A stretch of 64,000 nt of DNA. It comes from DATARH01 sp035534855 (lineage in GTDB: Bacteria; Pseudomonadota; Alphaproteobacteria; ATCC43930; CGMCC-115725). This document shows, piece after piece, positions 9,148 through 16,916 of this stretch; the stretch's first letter is position 1; each line of letters begins with the position of its first letter. Both the position numbers and the translations under genes were made by a program. The stretch covers positions 15,503 to 79,502 of the forward strand of contig DATLRD010000028.1 in NCBI GenBank assembly GCA_035534855.1, in the 5' to 3' direction. Below the pieces are notes generated by a model. It did not search any database and was not told the DNA's origin. It saw only the letters and a program-made list of their open reading frames with translations.

Positions 9148-10341
9148 ATGGACGCCTGGTTTCACTGCGAAAACCCGTACCCCTATGTGCCCGACGAGGT
9201 GCTCGACGCCACCGACTCGGTGCGCGCGAGCCTCCCCAACCGCTATTGCGACCCCAAGGTCGCGGCCCGGCTGTTTCAGGAAACCCTCGACGAATACCTT
9301 CTGTGCGACGAATTGGGGCTCAACATCACGTCGAGCGAGCACCACGCCGGGATCAACTGCCTCTATGGCGCGAGCCCGGTGATCCTCGGCATCGTCGCGC
9401 GCCAGACCAAAAACATCCGCCTCTTGTCGATGGGCACGCTGATCACGGTGCGTGACGACCCGGTGCGCGCCGCCGAGGAATACGCCACCGCCGACGTCAT
9501 TTCGCGGGGGCGGCTCGAAATCGGCTTTGTCAAATCGGGCGGTACCGAGATGGCCTCGGGCAACGCCAACCCGATCGGCATCCGCGAGCGGTTCTGGGAG
9601 GCGATCGACCTGATCGACAAGACGCTGACCAGCCATGACGGGCCGTTTTCGTGGGAGGGCAAGCACTTCACCCATCGCCACGTCAACATCTGGCCGCCGC
9701 CCTACCAGCGGCCGCATCCGCCGATGTGGGCGGCGACCTCCGACCCGGTCGACACCGCCGAGCTGGGCCGCCGCGGCATGGTCAACATCATGGTGATGCG
9801 CGGGGTCGATGTGACGAAGAAGGCCTGGGCTTCGTATCGGGCGGCCCGTGCCGAGGCCGGCCTGCCCAACGCCAAGACCGACCGCTTCGGCTATTCCGCC
9901 TTTGTCTATGTCGGCGACACCGACGAGGAGGGGGTGCGGGTCGGCTCGAAGCTGTTGTGGTTCGTCAACACCAGCATGAAATCGGCGCCGCAATACAACA
10001 AGCTCTTGCCCGGCACGACGCCGCCCGACCTCGCGCCGCAGCTTTACCGCGACCCGGATGCGGGCGGCAGCCTCGGCCGGCCGGGGCGCGGCTCGGCCCT
10101 CAACCGGCCCGGCGTCACCGCCGAGATGGCGATGGCCGGCGGCCGCATGTATGCCGGCAACCCCGACACGGTCTACAAGCAGATCCTGGATTTCTACGAC
10201 AAGGTCGGCGGGTTCGGGCAGCTCATCATGGTCGGCAAGACAGGCTTCATCACCCATGAAGAGGCGGTGAAAAACATCACCCTGTTCTCGAAAGAGGTCC
10301 TGCCGCGCCTTAGGGAGATCAAGCCGGTCGAGGTGGAGTAG
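9148..10341 (+). CDS. LLM class flavin-dependent oxidoreductase (luciferase-like)
   Basis: The 397-residue product has the bacterial luciferase-like TIM-barrel pattern: an N-terminal strand with residues for flavin, then ITSSEHHAGINCLYGASPV, IRLLSMGTLITVRDDPVRAAEEYATADVIS-type barrel segments and SRGRLEIGFVKSGGTEM. This order is typical of flavin- or F420-dependent monooxygenases. ATG 9148 follows GGAAAGAGCCGGG. It is the first of three luciferase-like genes in a row, the next two coupled, which suggests a shared pathway. The substrate is not predictable from the sequence. Confidence 0.8.
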   Translation: MDAWFHCENPYPYVPDEVLDATDSVRASLPNRYCDPKVAARLFQETLDEYLLCDELGLNITSSEHHAGINCLYGASPVILGIVARQTKNIRLLSMGTLITVRDDPVRAAEEYATADVISRGRLEIGFVKSGGTEMASGNANPIGIRERFWEAIDLIDKTLTSHDGPFSWEGKHFTHRHVNIWPPPYQRPHPPMWAATSDPVDTAELGRRGMVNIMVMRGVDVTKKAWASYRAARAEAGLPNAKTDRFGYSAFVYVGDTDEEGVRVGSKLLWFVNTSMKSAPQYNKLLPGTTPPDLAPQLYRDPDAGGSLGRPGRGSALNRPGVTAEMAMAGGRMYAGNPDTVYKQILDFYDKVGGFGQLIMVGKTGFITHEEAVKNITLFSKEVLPRLREIKPVEVE

Positions 10342-10350
10342 ACACAAACC

Positions 10351-10430
10351 GTCGTCCCGGCGAAGGCCGGGACCCACGGATCGGGCGCACCTGACGTGGA
10401 AGAGTGGATCCCGGCCTGCGCCGGGATGAC
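10351..10430. repeat. Dispersed double-hairpin repeat, copy B
   Basis: The left arm GTCCCGGCGAAGGCCGGGAC and the right arm ATCCCGGCCTGCGCCGGGAT are two near-perfect palindromes about 45 bases apart. This is the best-preserved copy of the family. It sits between two luciferase-like genes, ten bases after the stop of the first, and could act as a transcription attenuator or mRNA-stabilising element. Confidence 0.7.
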
Positions 10431-10455
10431 AAACACAGGGTAAGGAACCGGACCC

Positions 10456-11286
10456 ATGCAACTCGGCATTCACCTGCCGCAGATCGGCCGCAAGGCCGGG
10501 CCCGACGGCATCAAGCGGGCGGCGATCCAGGCCGAAGAGCTGGGTTTCGCCGATGTGTGGACCAGCGAGCACATCATCACGCCGCACGGCGCGCCATACC
10601 CGCCGTCGCCGGTATTTTACGATCCGGTCCTGAGCCTGACCTGGGCCGCGGCATACACGACGCGGGTGCGGCTCGGCACCAGCGTGCTGGTCTTGCCGAT
10701 GCGCCACCCGCTGCCGCTCGCCAAGGAGTTGGCGACGCTGCAGAACCTGTCGGGCGGGCGGCTGATCCTCGGCGCCGGGGTCGGCTGGCTCGAGGCGGAA
10801 TTTGCCGCGCTCGGCGCGCCGTTTCACGAGCGCGGCCGGCGCATGGACGAGGGCATCGACATGATGCGCGCGGTGTGGCGCGACGACCCGGTCAGCTTCG
10901 ACGCGAAATTTGTGCCGGCGGTGATCGACCGCATGCGGATGATGCCAAAGCCGGAAACCGCGATCCCGATCTGGATCGGCGGCGGATCGGAGGCGGCGAT
11001 CAAGCGCGCGCTGCGACTCGACGGCTGGCATGGTTCGCGCACCTCGCCCGAGGAAGCGGGACCGATCGTCAAGCGGCTGCGCGCTGAGCGGCCCGGGCCG
11101 GACTTCGCGATCTCGCTGCGCGCCGCCTGGGACGGCAAGGACGAAGGCGCGCTGACCGCACGGCTCGATGCCTACGTGGCAGCCGGGGTCGGCCACGTCA
11201 TGGTCGAGCCGTCCGACCGCACTCTCGACGACTGGCTCAAATCGGTCGAGTGCATCGCCCGCGCCGGCGCGGAGTTCCTGACATGA
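10456..11286 (+). CDS. LLM class F420/flavin-dependent oxidoreductase
   Basis: The 276-residue product starts MQLGIHLPQIGRKAGPD, with IQAEELGFADVWTSEHI and TRVRLGTSVLVLPMRHPLPLAKELATL. These are hallmarks of the group of luciferase-like enzymes annotated as probable F420-dependent oxidoreductases. The sequence GGRLILGAGVGWLEAEFAALG is the conserved cofactor-binding strand. The stop codon overlaps the start of the next gene (ATGA), so the two are translationally coupled. Whether the cofactor is F420 or FMN is not shown by the sequence. Confidence 0.8.
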   Translation: MQLGIHLPQIGRKAGPDGIKRAAIQAEELGFADVWTSEHIITPHGAPYPPSPVFYDPVLSLTWAAAYTTRVRLGTSVLVLPMRHPLPLAKELATLQNLSGGRLILGAGVGWLEAEFAALGAPFHERGRRMDEGIDMMRAVWRDDPVSFDAKFVPAVIDRMRMMPKPETAIPIWIGGGSEAAIKRALRLDGWHGSRTSPEEAGPIVKRLRAERPGPDFAISLRAAWDGKDEGALTARLDAYVAAGVGHVMVEPSDRTLDDWLKSVECIARAGAEFLT

Positions 11287-12323
11287 AGCTGGCGATCACG
11301 CTCAGGGTCTCGCCGGGCGAGGGCGGGATCGACATGGGGCTTGTGTGGGAGGCCGAGCGGCTCGGGTACGAGGCGGCGTGGGTCGGCGAGGCCTACGGCA
11401 CCGACGCGGTGACCCCGGTCGCTTGGGTCTTGGCGCGCACCAGCCGGATCAAGGCGGGCACCGGCATCATGCAGATGCCGGCGCGTACTCCCGCCTGCGC
11501 GGCGATGACCGCGATGACCTTGCAGGCGCTGTCGGGCAACCGCTTCCTGTGCGGCGTCGGACCGTCGGGTCCGCAGGTGGTCGAGGGCTGGCACGGGGTG
11601 CCGTTCGGCAAGCCGCTGGCGCGCACCACAGAATACATTGCGATCATCCGCCAGATCGTGGCGCGCGAGGCGCCGCTCGAACACCACGGCGAGCACTACG
11701 ACATTCCCTATACCGGGCCGGGCGGCAGCGGCCTCGCCAAGCCGCTCAGAAGCATCGTCCACGGCGACCCCAGCCTGAAGATCTACACCGCGCCAAACTC
11801 GCCGGCCGGGCTGCGCACCGCCGGCGAGGTCGCCGACGGTGCCTTGCCCTATTTCATGTCGCCGGAAAAGGCCGAGATCATGGTCGGTCCGATCCGCGAG
11901 GGCCGCGCCCGCGCGGGCAAGCCGGCAGCGCTCGACGATTTCGATCTGGCACCCTTTGTGCGGGTGGCGATGGGCGACGACCTCGTCGCGTGCCGCGACA
12001 AATTGCGCCCCGGCCTGGCGCTTTACATCGGCGGCATGGGCGCGCGCAGCCGCAACTTCTATAACGACCTCGCCAAGCGGCTGGGCTATCAGGAAGCGGC
12101 CGAGACGATCCAGGAACATTTTCTTGCCGGCCGGCGCGAGGCCGCTGCCGCCGCGGTGCCCGACGCGCTGATCGACGAGATCTCGCTGGTCGGGCCGCCC
12201 GACCGCATCCGCGACCGGTTGCAGGCGTGGCAGGCGCTGGCGGCCGATCATCGCGTCGGCTCGATCGTGCTGAGCGGTGCCGATGCGGCGGCGATGCGGG
12301 TCGTGGCCGAGGCGATGCTTTAG
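11283..12323 (+). CDS. LLM class flavin-dependent oxidoreductase
   Basis: This 346-residue luciferase-like enzyme starts MKLAITLRVSPGEGG, with WEAERLGYEAAWVGEAYGTD, TSRIKAGTGIMQMPARTP and NRFLCGVGPSGPQVVEGWHG. That pattern is close to methylenetetrahydromethanopterin reductase-like members of the family. The ATG 11283 overlaps the preceding stop by four bases; an upstream in-frame start at 11250 would overlap by more than 30 bases and is less likely. The last codons and the stop are duplicated in the downstream 17-bp repeat. Confidence 0.8.
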   Translation: MKLAITLRVSPGEGGIDMGLVWEAERLGYEAAWVGEAYGTDAVTPVAWVLARTSRIKAGTGIMQMPARTPACAAMTAMTLQALSGNRFLCGVGPSGPQVVEGWHGVPFGKPLARTTEYIAIIRQIVAREAPLEHHGEHYDIPYTGPGGSGLAKPLRSIVHGDPSLKIYTAPNSPAGLRTAGEVADGALPYFMSPEKAEIMVGPIREGRARAGKPAALDDFDLAPFVRVAMGDDLVACRDKLRPGLALYIGGMGARSRNFYNDLAKRLGYQEAAETIQEHFLAGRREAAAAAVPDALIDEISLVGPPDRIRDRLQAWQALAADHRVGSIVLSGADAAAMRVVAEAML

Positions 12324-12340
12324 CCGAGGCGATGCTTTAG
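12307..12340. repeat. 17-bp tandem duplication across a stop codon
   Basis: The unit CCGAGGCGATGCTTTAG occurs twice head to tail with no mismatch. The first copy contains the last residues and TAG stop of the luciferase-like gene; the second copy lies in the spacer just before the ribosome site of the next gene. Confidence 0.95.
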
Positions 12341-12351
12341 AGGAGAAGGCG

Positions 12352-13623
12352 ATGCCCGAGGCGTATTGGACCGGCGGCGACCTGCCGAATTTTGTCACGC
12401 ATCTGGAATGCGGGTTGACCGGCGAACGCTATGAGCCCGACCGGCTGCATGGACTGTCGAAAGCCGGCAAGCCGCTGCTGGTGCGCTACGACCTCGACGG
12501 TGCGCGGCGCGCCCTGACCAAGGACATGCTCGCCGCCCGGCCGCAGACGCTGTGGCGCTATCGCGAGTTGTTGCCGGTGCGACGGCCGGAAAACGTCGTC
12601 TCGCTCGGCGAGGTGATCACCCCGCTGGTGCCGCTGCCGCGCCTTGGCGGCCGCTTGGCGAAAGGCGGTGAAATTCTGGTGAAGGACGAGGGGCGGCTGC
12701 CGACCGGCTCGTTCAAGGCGCGCGGGCTGGTGATGGCCGTGTCGATGGCCAAGGAGCTGGGCATCACGACGATGGCGATGCCGACCAACGGCAATGCCGG
12801 CGCCGCGATGGCGGCCTATTGCTCGCGCGCCGGCATCAAATCCTATGTCTTCTGCCCCGACGACACGCCCGAGGTGAATGTGCGCGAGATCGCGATGCAG
12901 GGCGCGCGCGTATTTCTGGTCGACGGTCTGATCGACGATTGCGGCCGGCTCGTCGCCGAGGGCGAAAAGACGGTCGGGTGGTTCAACTGCTCGACGCTGC
13001 GCGAGCCCTATCGCATCGAGGGCAAGAAGACGATGGGCCTCGAGCTGGCCGAGCAGCTCGGCTGGGAGATGCCGGACGTGATCTTCTATCCGACCGGCGG
13101 CGGCACCGGGCTCATCGGCATGTGGAAGGCGTTTGCCGAGCTCGATGCGCTCGGCTGGATCGGCAACAAGCGGCCGCGCATGGTCGCGGTCCAGGCGTCC
13201 GGCTGCGCGCCGATGGTCAAGGCCTGGGAAGCCGGCGACGAACACGCGCCACGCTGGGAGGATGCCCACACGTTTGCCGCGGGCATACGCGTGCCGGTGG
13301 CGGTCGGCGATTTCCTGATCCTGCGCGCAGTGCGCGAAAGCGGCGGGTTCGCGATCGCGGTTGACGATGCGGCGATCGCCGCGGCATGGCAGGAAGTCGC
13401 AGGTGAGGAGGGGCTGCTGCTGTGCCCCGAGGGGGCGGCGACTTATGCGGCCTATAAGCAGGCGCTCTCCGACGGTCGGGTCAGGCCGGGCGAGCAAGCA
13501 ATCCTGTTCAATTGCGCGTCAGGGCTGAAATACCCTATGCCGGAGGCCGGCACTCGGCTAAAGCTGAGCCAGAAGATCGATTGGCAGCGCATCGTCGGCG
13601 AGGCTTCGCCCCGCGGGGGATGA
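12352..13623 (+). CDS. Threonine synthase-like PLP enzyme
   Basis: The 423-residue product belongs to fold-type II PLP enzymes. The PLP lysine is Lys122 in RLPTGSFKARG, the substrate/phosphate loop is PTNGNAGAAMAAY (~150-162) and the cofactor phosphate loop is PTGGGTGLIGMW (~250). The N-terminus LECGLTGERYEPDRLHGLSKAGKPLLVRYDL is the zinc-ribbon-like entry region of threonine synthases, with only some Cys retained. ATG 12352 follows AGGAGAAG. Its place behind three luciferase-like genes is unusual for a housekeeping thrC, so a catabolic or paralogous lyase role is possible. Confidence 0.75.
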   Translation: MPEAYWTGGDLPNFVTHLECGLTGERYEPDRLHGLSKAGKPLLVRYDLDGARRALTKDMLAARPQTLWRYRELLPVRRPENVVSLGEVITPLVPLPRLGGRLAKGGEILVKDEGRLPTGSFKARGLVMAVSMAKELGITTMAMPTNGNAGAAMAAYCSRAGIKSYVFCPDDTPEVNVREIAMQGARVFLVDGLIDDCGRLVAEGEKTVGWFNCSTLREPYRIEGKKTMGLELAEQLGWEMPDVIFYPTGGGTGLIGMWKAFAELDALGWIGNKRPRMVAVQASGCAPMVKAWEAGDEHAPRWEDAHTFAAGIRVPVAVGDFLILRAVRESGGFAIAVDDAAIAAAWQEVAGEEGLLLCPEGAATYAAYKQALSDGRVRPGEQAILFNCASGLKYPMPEAGTRLKLSQKIDWQRIVGEASPRGG

Positions 13624-13674
13624 ACCAATCGCACCAGCCGGTTATCGCGAGACCAGGTGATCGCCGATCGCGCG

Positions 13675-13688
13675 GATAACGTGTTATC
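13675..13688. promoter_or_regulatory. Palindrome upstream of ku (possible operator)
   Basis: GATAACGTGTTATC is a perfect inverted repeat (6-bp arms, 2-bp centre) 34 bases before the ku start codon. A further half-site GGTTATCG lies at ~13640. The only evidence for a regulator site is the symmetry and position. Confidence 0.35.
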
Positions 13689-13721
13689 GTTGGGCCTGAA
13701 TCGCGGCAGCGGAGATCGCCG

Positions 13722-15494
13722 ATGGCTGAGACATTGTGGAACGGTTTTCTGCGGATTTCGCTGGTGTCTTGCCCGGTCCATTTGACGCCGGTGACGACCG
13801 CGGGCAAGCGAGTGCGCCTTGACGACGTCAACGCGCGCACCGGCAACCTGGTGGCCGAGCAGTTTGTCGATTCCAAGACCGGCGATGTCGTGGCCGCGGG
13901 GGCGGTCGCCAAGGGTTACCGCGTCGACAGCGCGCGCTACGTGATCGTTTCCGACGAGGAGCTCAAGGCGCTCACCGGCGCACCGGTCAACGTCCTCGAT
14001 ATCGAGCAGTTCGTGCCGCCTGAGCAGATCGACCGCATCTATGTCGACGCCTCCTGCTACCTCCACCCGGAAGGTCAGATCGCCGCCGAGACCGTGCACG
14101 CATTGAGCCTGGCGATGGAGCGCAACGGCCGGGTGGGACTCGGCCGCGTCTCGCTGGGCGATCGCGAACGCACGGTGATGATCCAGCCGCACGGCACCGG
14201 GCTGATGGTGTCGACACTGCACAGCCCGGACCAGATCGAGCTCCCCGGATTTGCCGAGCGCTCAGCCAAGCAGATCCCGGTCGAAATGGTCGAAGTGGCG
14301 GAAAGCATCATCAGCCGCCGGTCGCGCGACTTCTCTGTGAGCCTGCTGCAGGACCGCACCGAAGCGGCCTTGCGGGCGCTGGTGGAACAGAAATCGCGCA
14401 GCGCCCCGCCATCCCCGCCCGCATCGCCGCCGCGGTCGTCGCCCGCCCCAGCGGCCCCGCCCCCGCCTGCGGCAGCCTCCTCGCCATCGCCGCCGCCAGC
14501 AGCTGAGTCACGGGCGTCCGTATCGTCTGCGGCTTCGCAATCGCCGTCAGCCACGTCGAGTTCGCCGCCTCCGGCCGCGGCGTCGAGTGCCGCCACGTCG
14601 TCGTCGACCCCGTCGCCAAGCGCTCCGCCGCCTCCGCCGCCGCCAAGCGCCCCGCCGCCTCCGCCGGCGCCGTCGAGTTCCGCTGCGTCGTCATCACCGC
14701 CTCCACGGGCGCCAAGCGCCCCGCCGTCGCCGCCGGCACCAAGCGCCCCGCCGCCTCCGCCGTCGTCGTCGAGTTCCGGTGCATCGTCGTCATCGCCTCC
14801 GCCGTCGCCGAGCGCTCCGCTGCCTCCGCCGGCGCCGTCGAGTTCCGGTGCATCGTCATCATCGCCTCCGCCGGCACCAAGCGCCCCGCCCCCGCCGTCG
14901 TCGTCGAGTTCCGCTGCATCGCCGTCATCGCCATCGTCGGCGCCAAGCGCACCGATGCCTTCGTCCCCGCCGTCGAGTTCCGACGCGTCATCTTCGACCC
15001 CGTCGACGGCGCCAAGTTCTTCGCCTCCGGCCGTTCCGGCACCCACGCCCGCCCCGTCGGAGTCGGAGGCGCGCGAGTTGGGGGCCGAGGTGCTGCTGCA
15101 TATCATGGGCCTCGGCGATCGCCGTTATGTCGAGGCCGGATGGGCCGGAAACCCTGGGAGCCGCCGGCAGATCGAGGCGCTGAGCATTCGTCCGCGCGAG
15201 GAGTTGCCGGCGAGCGCGGTCGAGTTCCGCGTGTTTGCGCAGGAGGGCCGCGCCACCGCCTGGGTCAGCAACGGCAACTACGCGGGCACGCGCGGGCGCG
15301 GCCTGCCGCTGATCGGGTTTGCCGTCCGCCCGGCCGAGGACCAGCGCGACCAGCTGGAAATCACCTACGAGGGCGCCTTCTTTGAAGGCGGCATCGTCGG
15401 GCCCAAGCGCGATGGCGAAATGTGCGTCTCGCCGGTCACCGACGACCCGCTCGAAGCGGTGCGGGTGACGATCACCGAGCGCGCGACCAAATAG
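13722..15494 (+). CDS. ku: Ku protein with long Pro/Ser/Ala linker and C-terminal ChW-like repeats
   Basis: Residues 1 to ~225 are a complete bacterial Ku core, which binds DNA ends in non-homologous end joining: LWNGFLRISLVSCPVHL, KGYRVDSARYVIVSDEE, LDIEQFVPPEQIDRIYVD, GLMVSTLHSP and a final helix ALRALVEQKSR. Residues ~226-445 are an extreme Pro/Ser/Ala tract in repeating blocks such as PSAPPPPPAPSSS. Residues ~452-590 hold ChW-like units (clostridial hydrophobic-W type): RRYVEAGWAG..RQIEALSIRP, then TAWVSNGNYAGTRGRGLPLIG, then a third weaker unit. Usual bacterial Ku is 250-300 residues, so this 590-residue form has a large added tail. No ligD is nearby. There is no signal peptide, so it should be intracellular. 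Confidence 0.85.
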   Translation: MAETLWNGFLRISLVSCPVHLTPVTTAGKRVRLDDVNARTGNLVAEQFVDSKTGDVVAAGAVAKGYRVDSARYVIVSDEELKALTGAPVNVLDIEQFVPPEQIDRIYVDASCYLHPEGQIAAETVHALSLAMERNGRVGLGRVSLGDRERTVMIQPHGTGLMVSTLHSPDQIELPGFAERSAKQIPVEMVEVAESIISRRSRDFSVSLLQDRTEAALRALVEQKSRSAPPSPPASPPRSSPAPAAPPPPAAASSPSPPPAAESRASVSSAASQSPSATSSSPPPAAASSAATSSSTPSPSAPPPPPPPSAPPPPPAPSSSAASSSPPPRAPSAPPSPPAPSAPPPPPSSSSSGASSSSPPPSPSAPLPPPAPSSSGASSSSPPPAPSAPPPPSSSSSAASPSSPSSAPSAPMPSSPPSSSDASSSTPSTAPSSSPPAVPAPTPAPSESEARELGAEVLLHIMGLGDRRYVEAGWAGNPGSRRQIEALSIRPREELPASAVEFRVFAQEGRATAWVSNGNYAGTRGRGLPLIGFAVRPAEDQRDQLEITYEGAFFEGGIVGPKRDGEMCVSPVTDDPLEAVRVTITERATK

Positions 15495-15606
15495 CACGAT
15501 CGGCTGCGCCCCGCGCGGATCGGGTGGCCGGCACCAGGCCATTGCAGATTGGCCCGATGCGGAGTTCCGCCGATCGTTACGCCGGCGCGAGGAGCCCGAC
15601 CGACCG

Positions 15607-16530
15607 ATGACGGCCGATCCGCCCGAACTCCAGTCGGACGAATGGTCTGATTGGCTGCTGCACCATCGGGATGGTGGCGATCCCGACCACGAGCAGGCGA
15701 TCCGCGCCGATCTTGTGCGCTGCGCCGACCGCGTGCTCGACCGGGCCGAGCTTGCCCCGGGCATGACGCTTCTCGATATCGGGGCGGGCGACGGCCAGAT
15801 TGCGTTTCGCGCCATCGACCGCGTCGGACCATCGCTCCGCGTGGTCCTCACGGACATATCCCGCCCGCTGCTGCGCCACGCCGAGGCGCTGGCAACGCAG
15901 CGGCAGGTTCGCGGGCAATGCGGCTTTCACCATTGCGCCGCCGAACGGCTGGCCGGCATCGCCGACGCGTCGGTAGACGCCGTCACCACCCGCGCCGTGC
16001 TCGCCTACGTCGCCGACAAGGGCGCCGCGATGCGTGAATTTCGCCGCGTGCTCAAACCCGGCGGCAGGGTTTCGCTCGCCGAACCGGTGTTCCGGGACGA
16101 GGCGATCGCGGTCAGCGCGCTGAAGATACAGATCGACACCCGTCCCCCCGAGCAGCGCGAACCGCTGCTTGCGCTGGTGCATCGCTGGAAGGCTGCGCAG
16201 TTCCCCGACACGGTCGAGAAGATCGCCAAGAGCCCGATCACCAATTATTCCGAGCGCGATCTTGTGCGCTTTGCCGAGGAAAGCGGGTTCATCGACATCC
16301 ACATGGAATTCCACATCGACATTACCCCCCACATCGCCCGGTCATGGGAGGTGTTCATCGCCAGTTCGCCGCATCCATGGGCCCCGCCGCTCAGCGTGAT
16401 CTTCGCGGAACAGTTCACGCCCGAAGAACGGCAGCTGTTCGAGCAGACGTTTCGCCCGCTGATCGGCGGCCGGAACACCACGGCGGTCAGCCGCATCGCC
16501 TATCTGACGGCGCGAAAGCAAGGGGAGTGA
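15607..16530 (+). CDS. Class I SAM-dependent methyltransferase
   Basis: The 307-residue product has motif I LLDIGAGDGQ (~54-63), VVLTDISRPLLRHAE (motif II region), a post-motif segment SVDAVTTRAVLAYVADK and LKPGGRVSLAEPV (motif IV-V). This order fits the UbiE/Coq5-like or Methyltransf_11/25 group. The substrate is unknown. The ATG at 15607 overlaps no neighbour; the gene stands ~110 bases after ku on the same strand and ends before the hairpin-rich interval. Confidence 0.8.
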   Translation: MTADPPELQSDEWSDWLLHHRDGGDPDHEQAIRADLVRCADRVLDRAELAPGMTLLDIGAGDGQIAFRAIDRVGPSLRVVLTDISRPLLRHAEALATQRQVRGQCGFHHCAAERLAGIADASVDAVTTRAVLAYVADKGAAMREFRRVLKPGGRVSLAEPVFRDEAIAVSALKIQIDTRPPEQREPLLALVHRWKAAQFPDTVEKIAKSPITNYSERDLVRFAEESGFIDIHMEFHIDITPHIARSWEVFIASSPHPWAPPLSVIFAEQFTPEERQLFEQTFRPLIGGRNTTAVSRIAYLTARKQGE

Positions 16531-16630
16531 ACCGGGGCCGACGTGCCCGATCATTGCCTGCGATCACTGCAGCGGCCGGGTTCCTCGCGAAATGAAGCGG
16601 AGCTGTAATGCGGAACGATGCAGTGCGGTG

Positions 16631-16665
16631 AAAGAAAATTGGCCGGGACACAAGGTCCCGGCCAA
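16631..16665 (-). terminator. Intrinsic terminator (minus strand)
   Basis: The stem TTGGCCGGGAC pairs perfectly over 11 bp with GTCCCGGCCAA around a 5-base loop. Read on the minus strand it runs into TTTTCTTT. It ends either the LysR transcript or the candidate small RNA. Confidence 0.65.
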
Positions 16666-16880
16666 GTCTGAACAGGGAGGCTTCACGTCTAGGAGACGTA
16701 AGGATCCGAAGACCCTCTTTCCGGGCGCAAGTCCCGGAAACTCTATCGGGGCTCCCAGCCCCGGAATTACGCAGCGATGCAATATCGCGTGCCCGGAAAA
16801 TGGCTGTTTGTTCGAAGTATCACCAGAAGGAATTTCCGGTGGCGGGTCTGCAAAAAGCGCAATGCTATCGGGGAGATGCA
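16631..16880 (-). ncRNA. Candidate structured small RNA between convergent genes
   Basis: The 386-base interval 16531-16916 has no convincing gene but holds four perfect hairpins in 125 bases: 16747-16763 (7-bp stem), 16718-16740 (8-bp), 16685-16699 (6-bp) and 16639-16665 (11-bp). On the minus strand the last and strongest stem is followed directly by TTTTCTTT, the form of an intrinsic terminator. A minus-strand transcript ending near 16631 would carry the other three hairpins. It could be an independent RNA or the 3' tail of the LysR mRNA, whose gene ends at 16917. The 5' end given is a guess. Confidence 0.4.
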
Positions 16881-16916
16881 AAATATCCGCGGCATCTAGC
16901 CGCAGTTGACGCAATT

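Noticed and set aside
14075..15106. Minus-strand frame encoding an Asp/Gly-rich acidic protein opposite ku
   Set aside because: It is the mirror of the Pro/Ser/Ala codons of the ku linker; the Ku frame is supported by its core domain.
16564..16914. Possible 116-residue minus-strand protein in the hairpin-rich interval
   Set aside because: It would have to run through four perfect hairpins, including a terminator-like one, and shows no domain or ribosome site.
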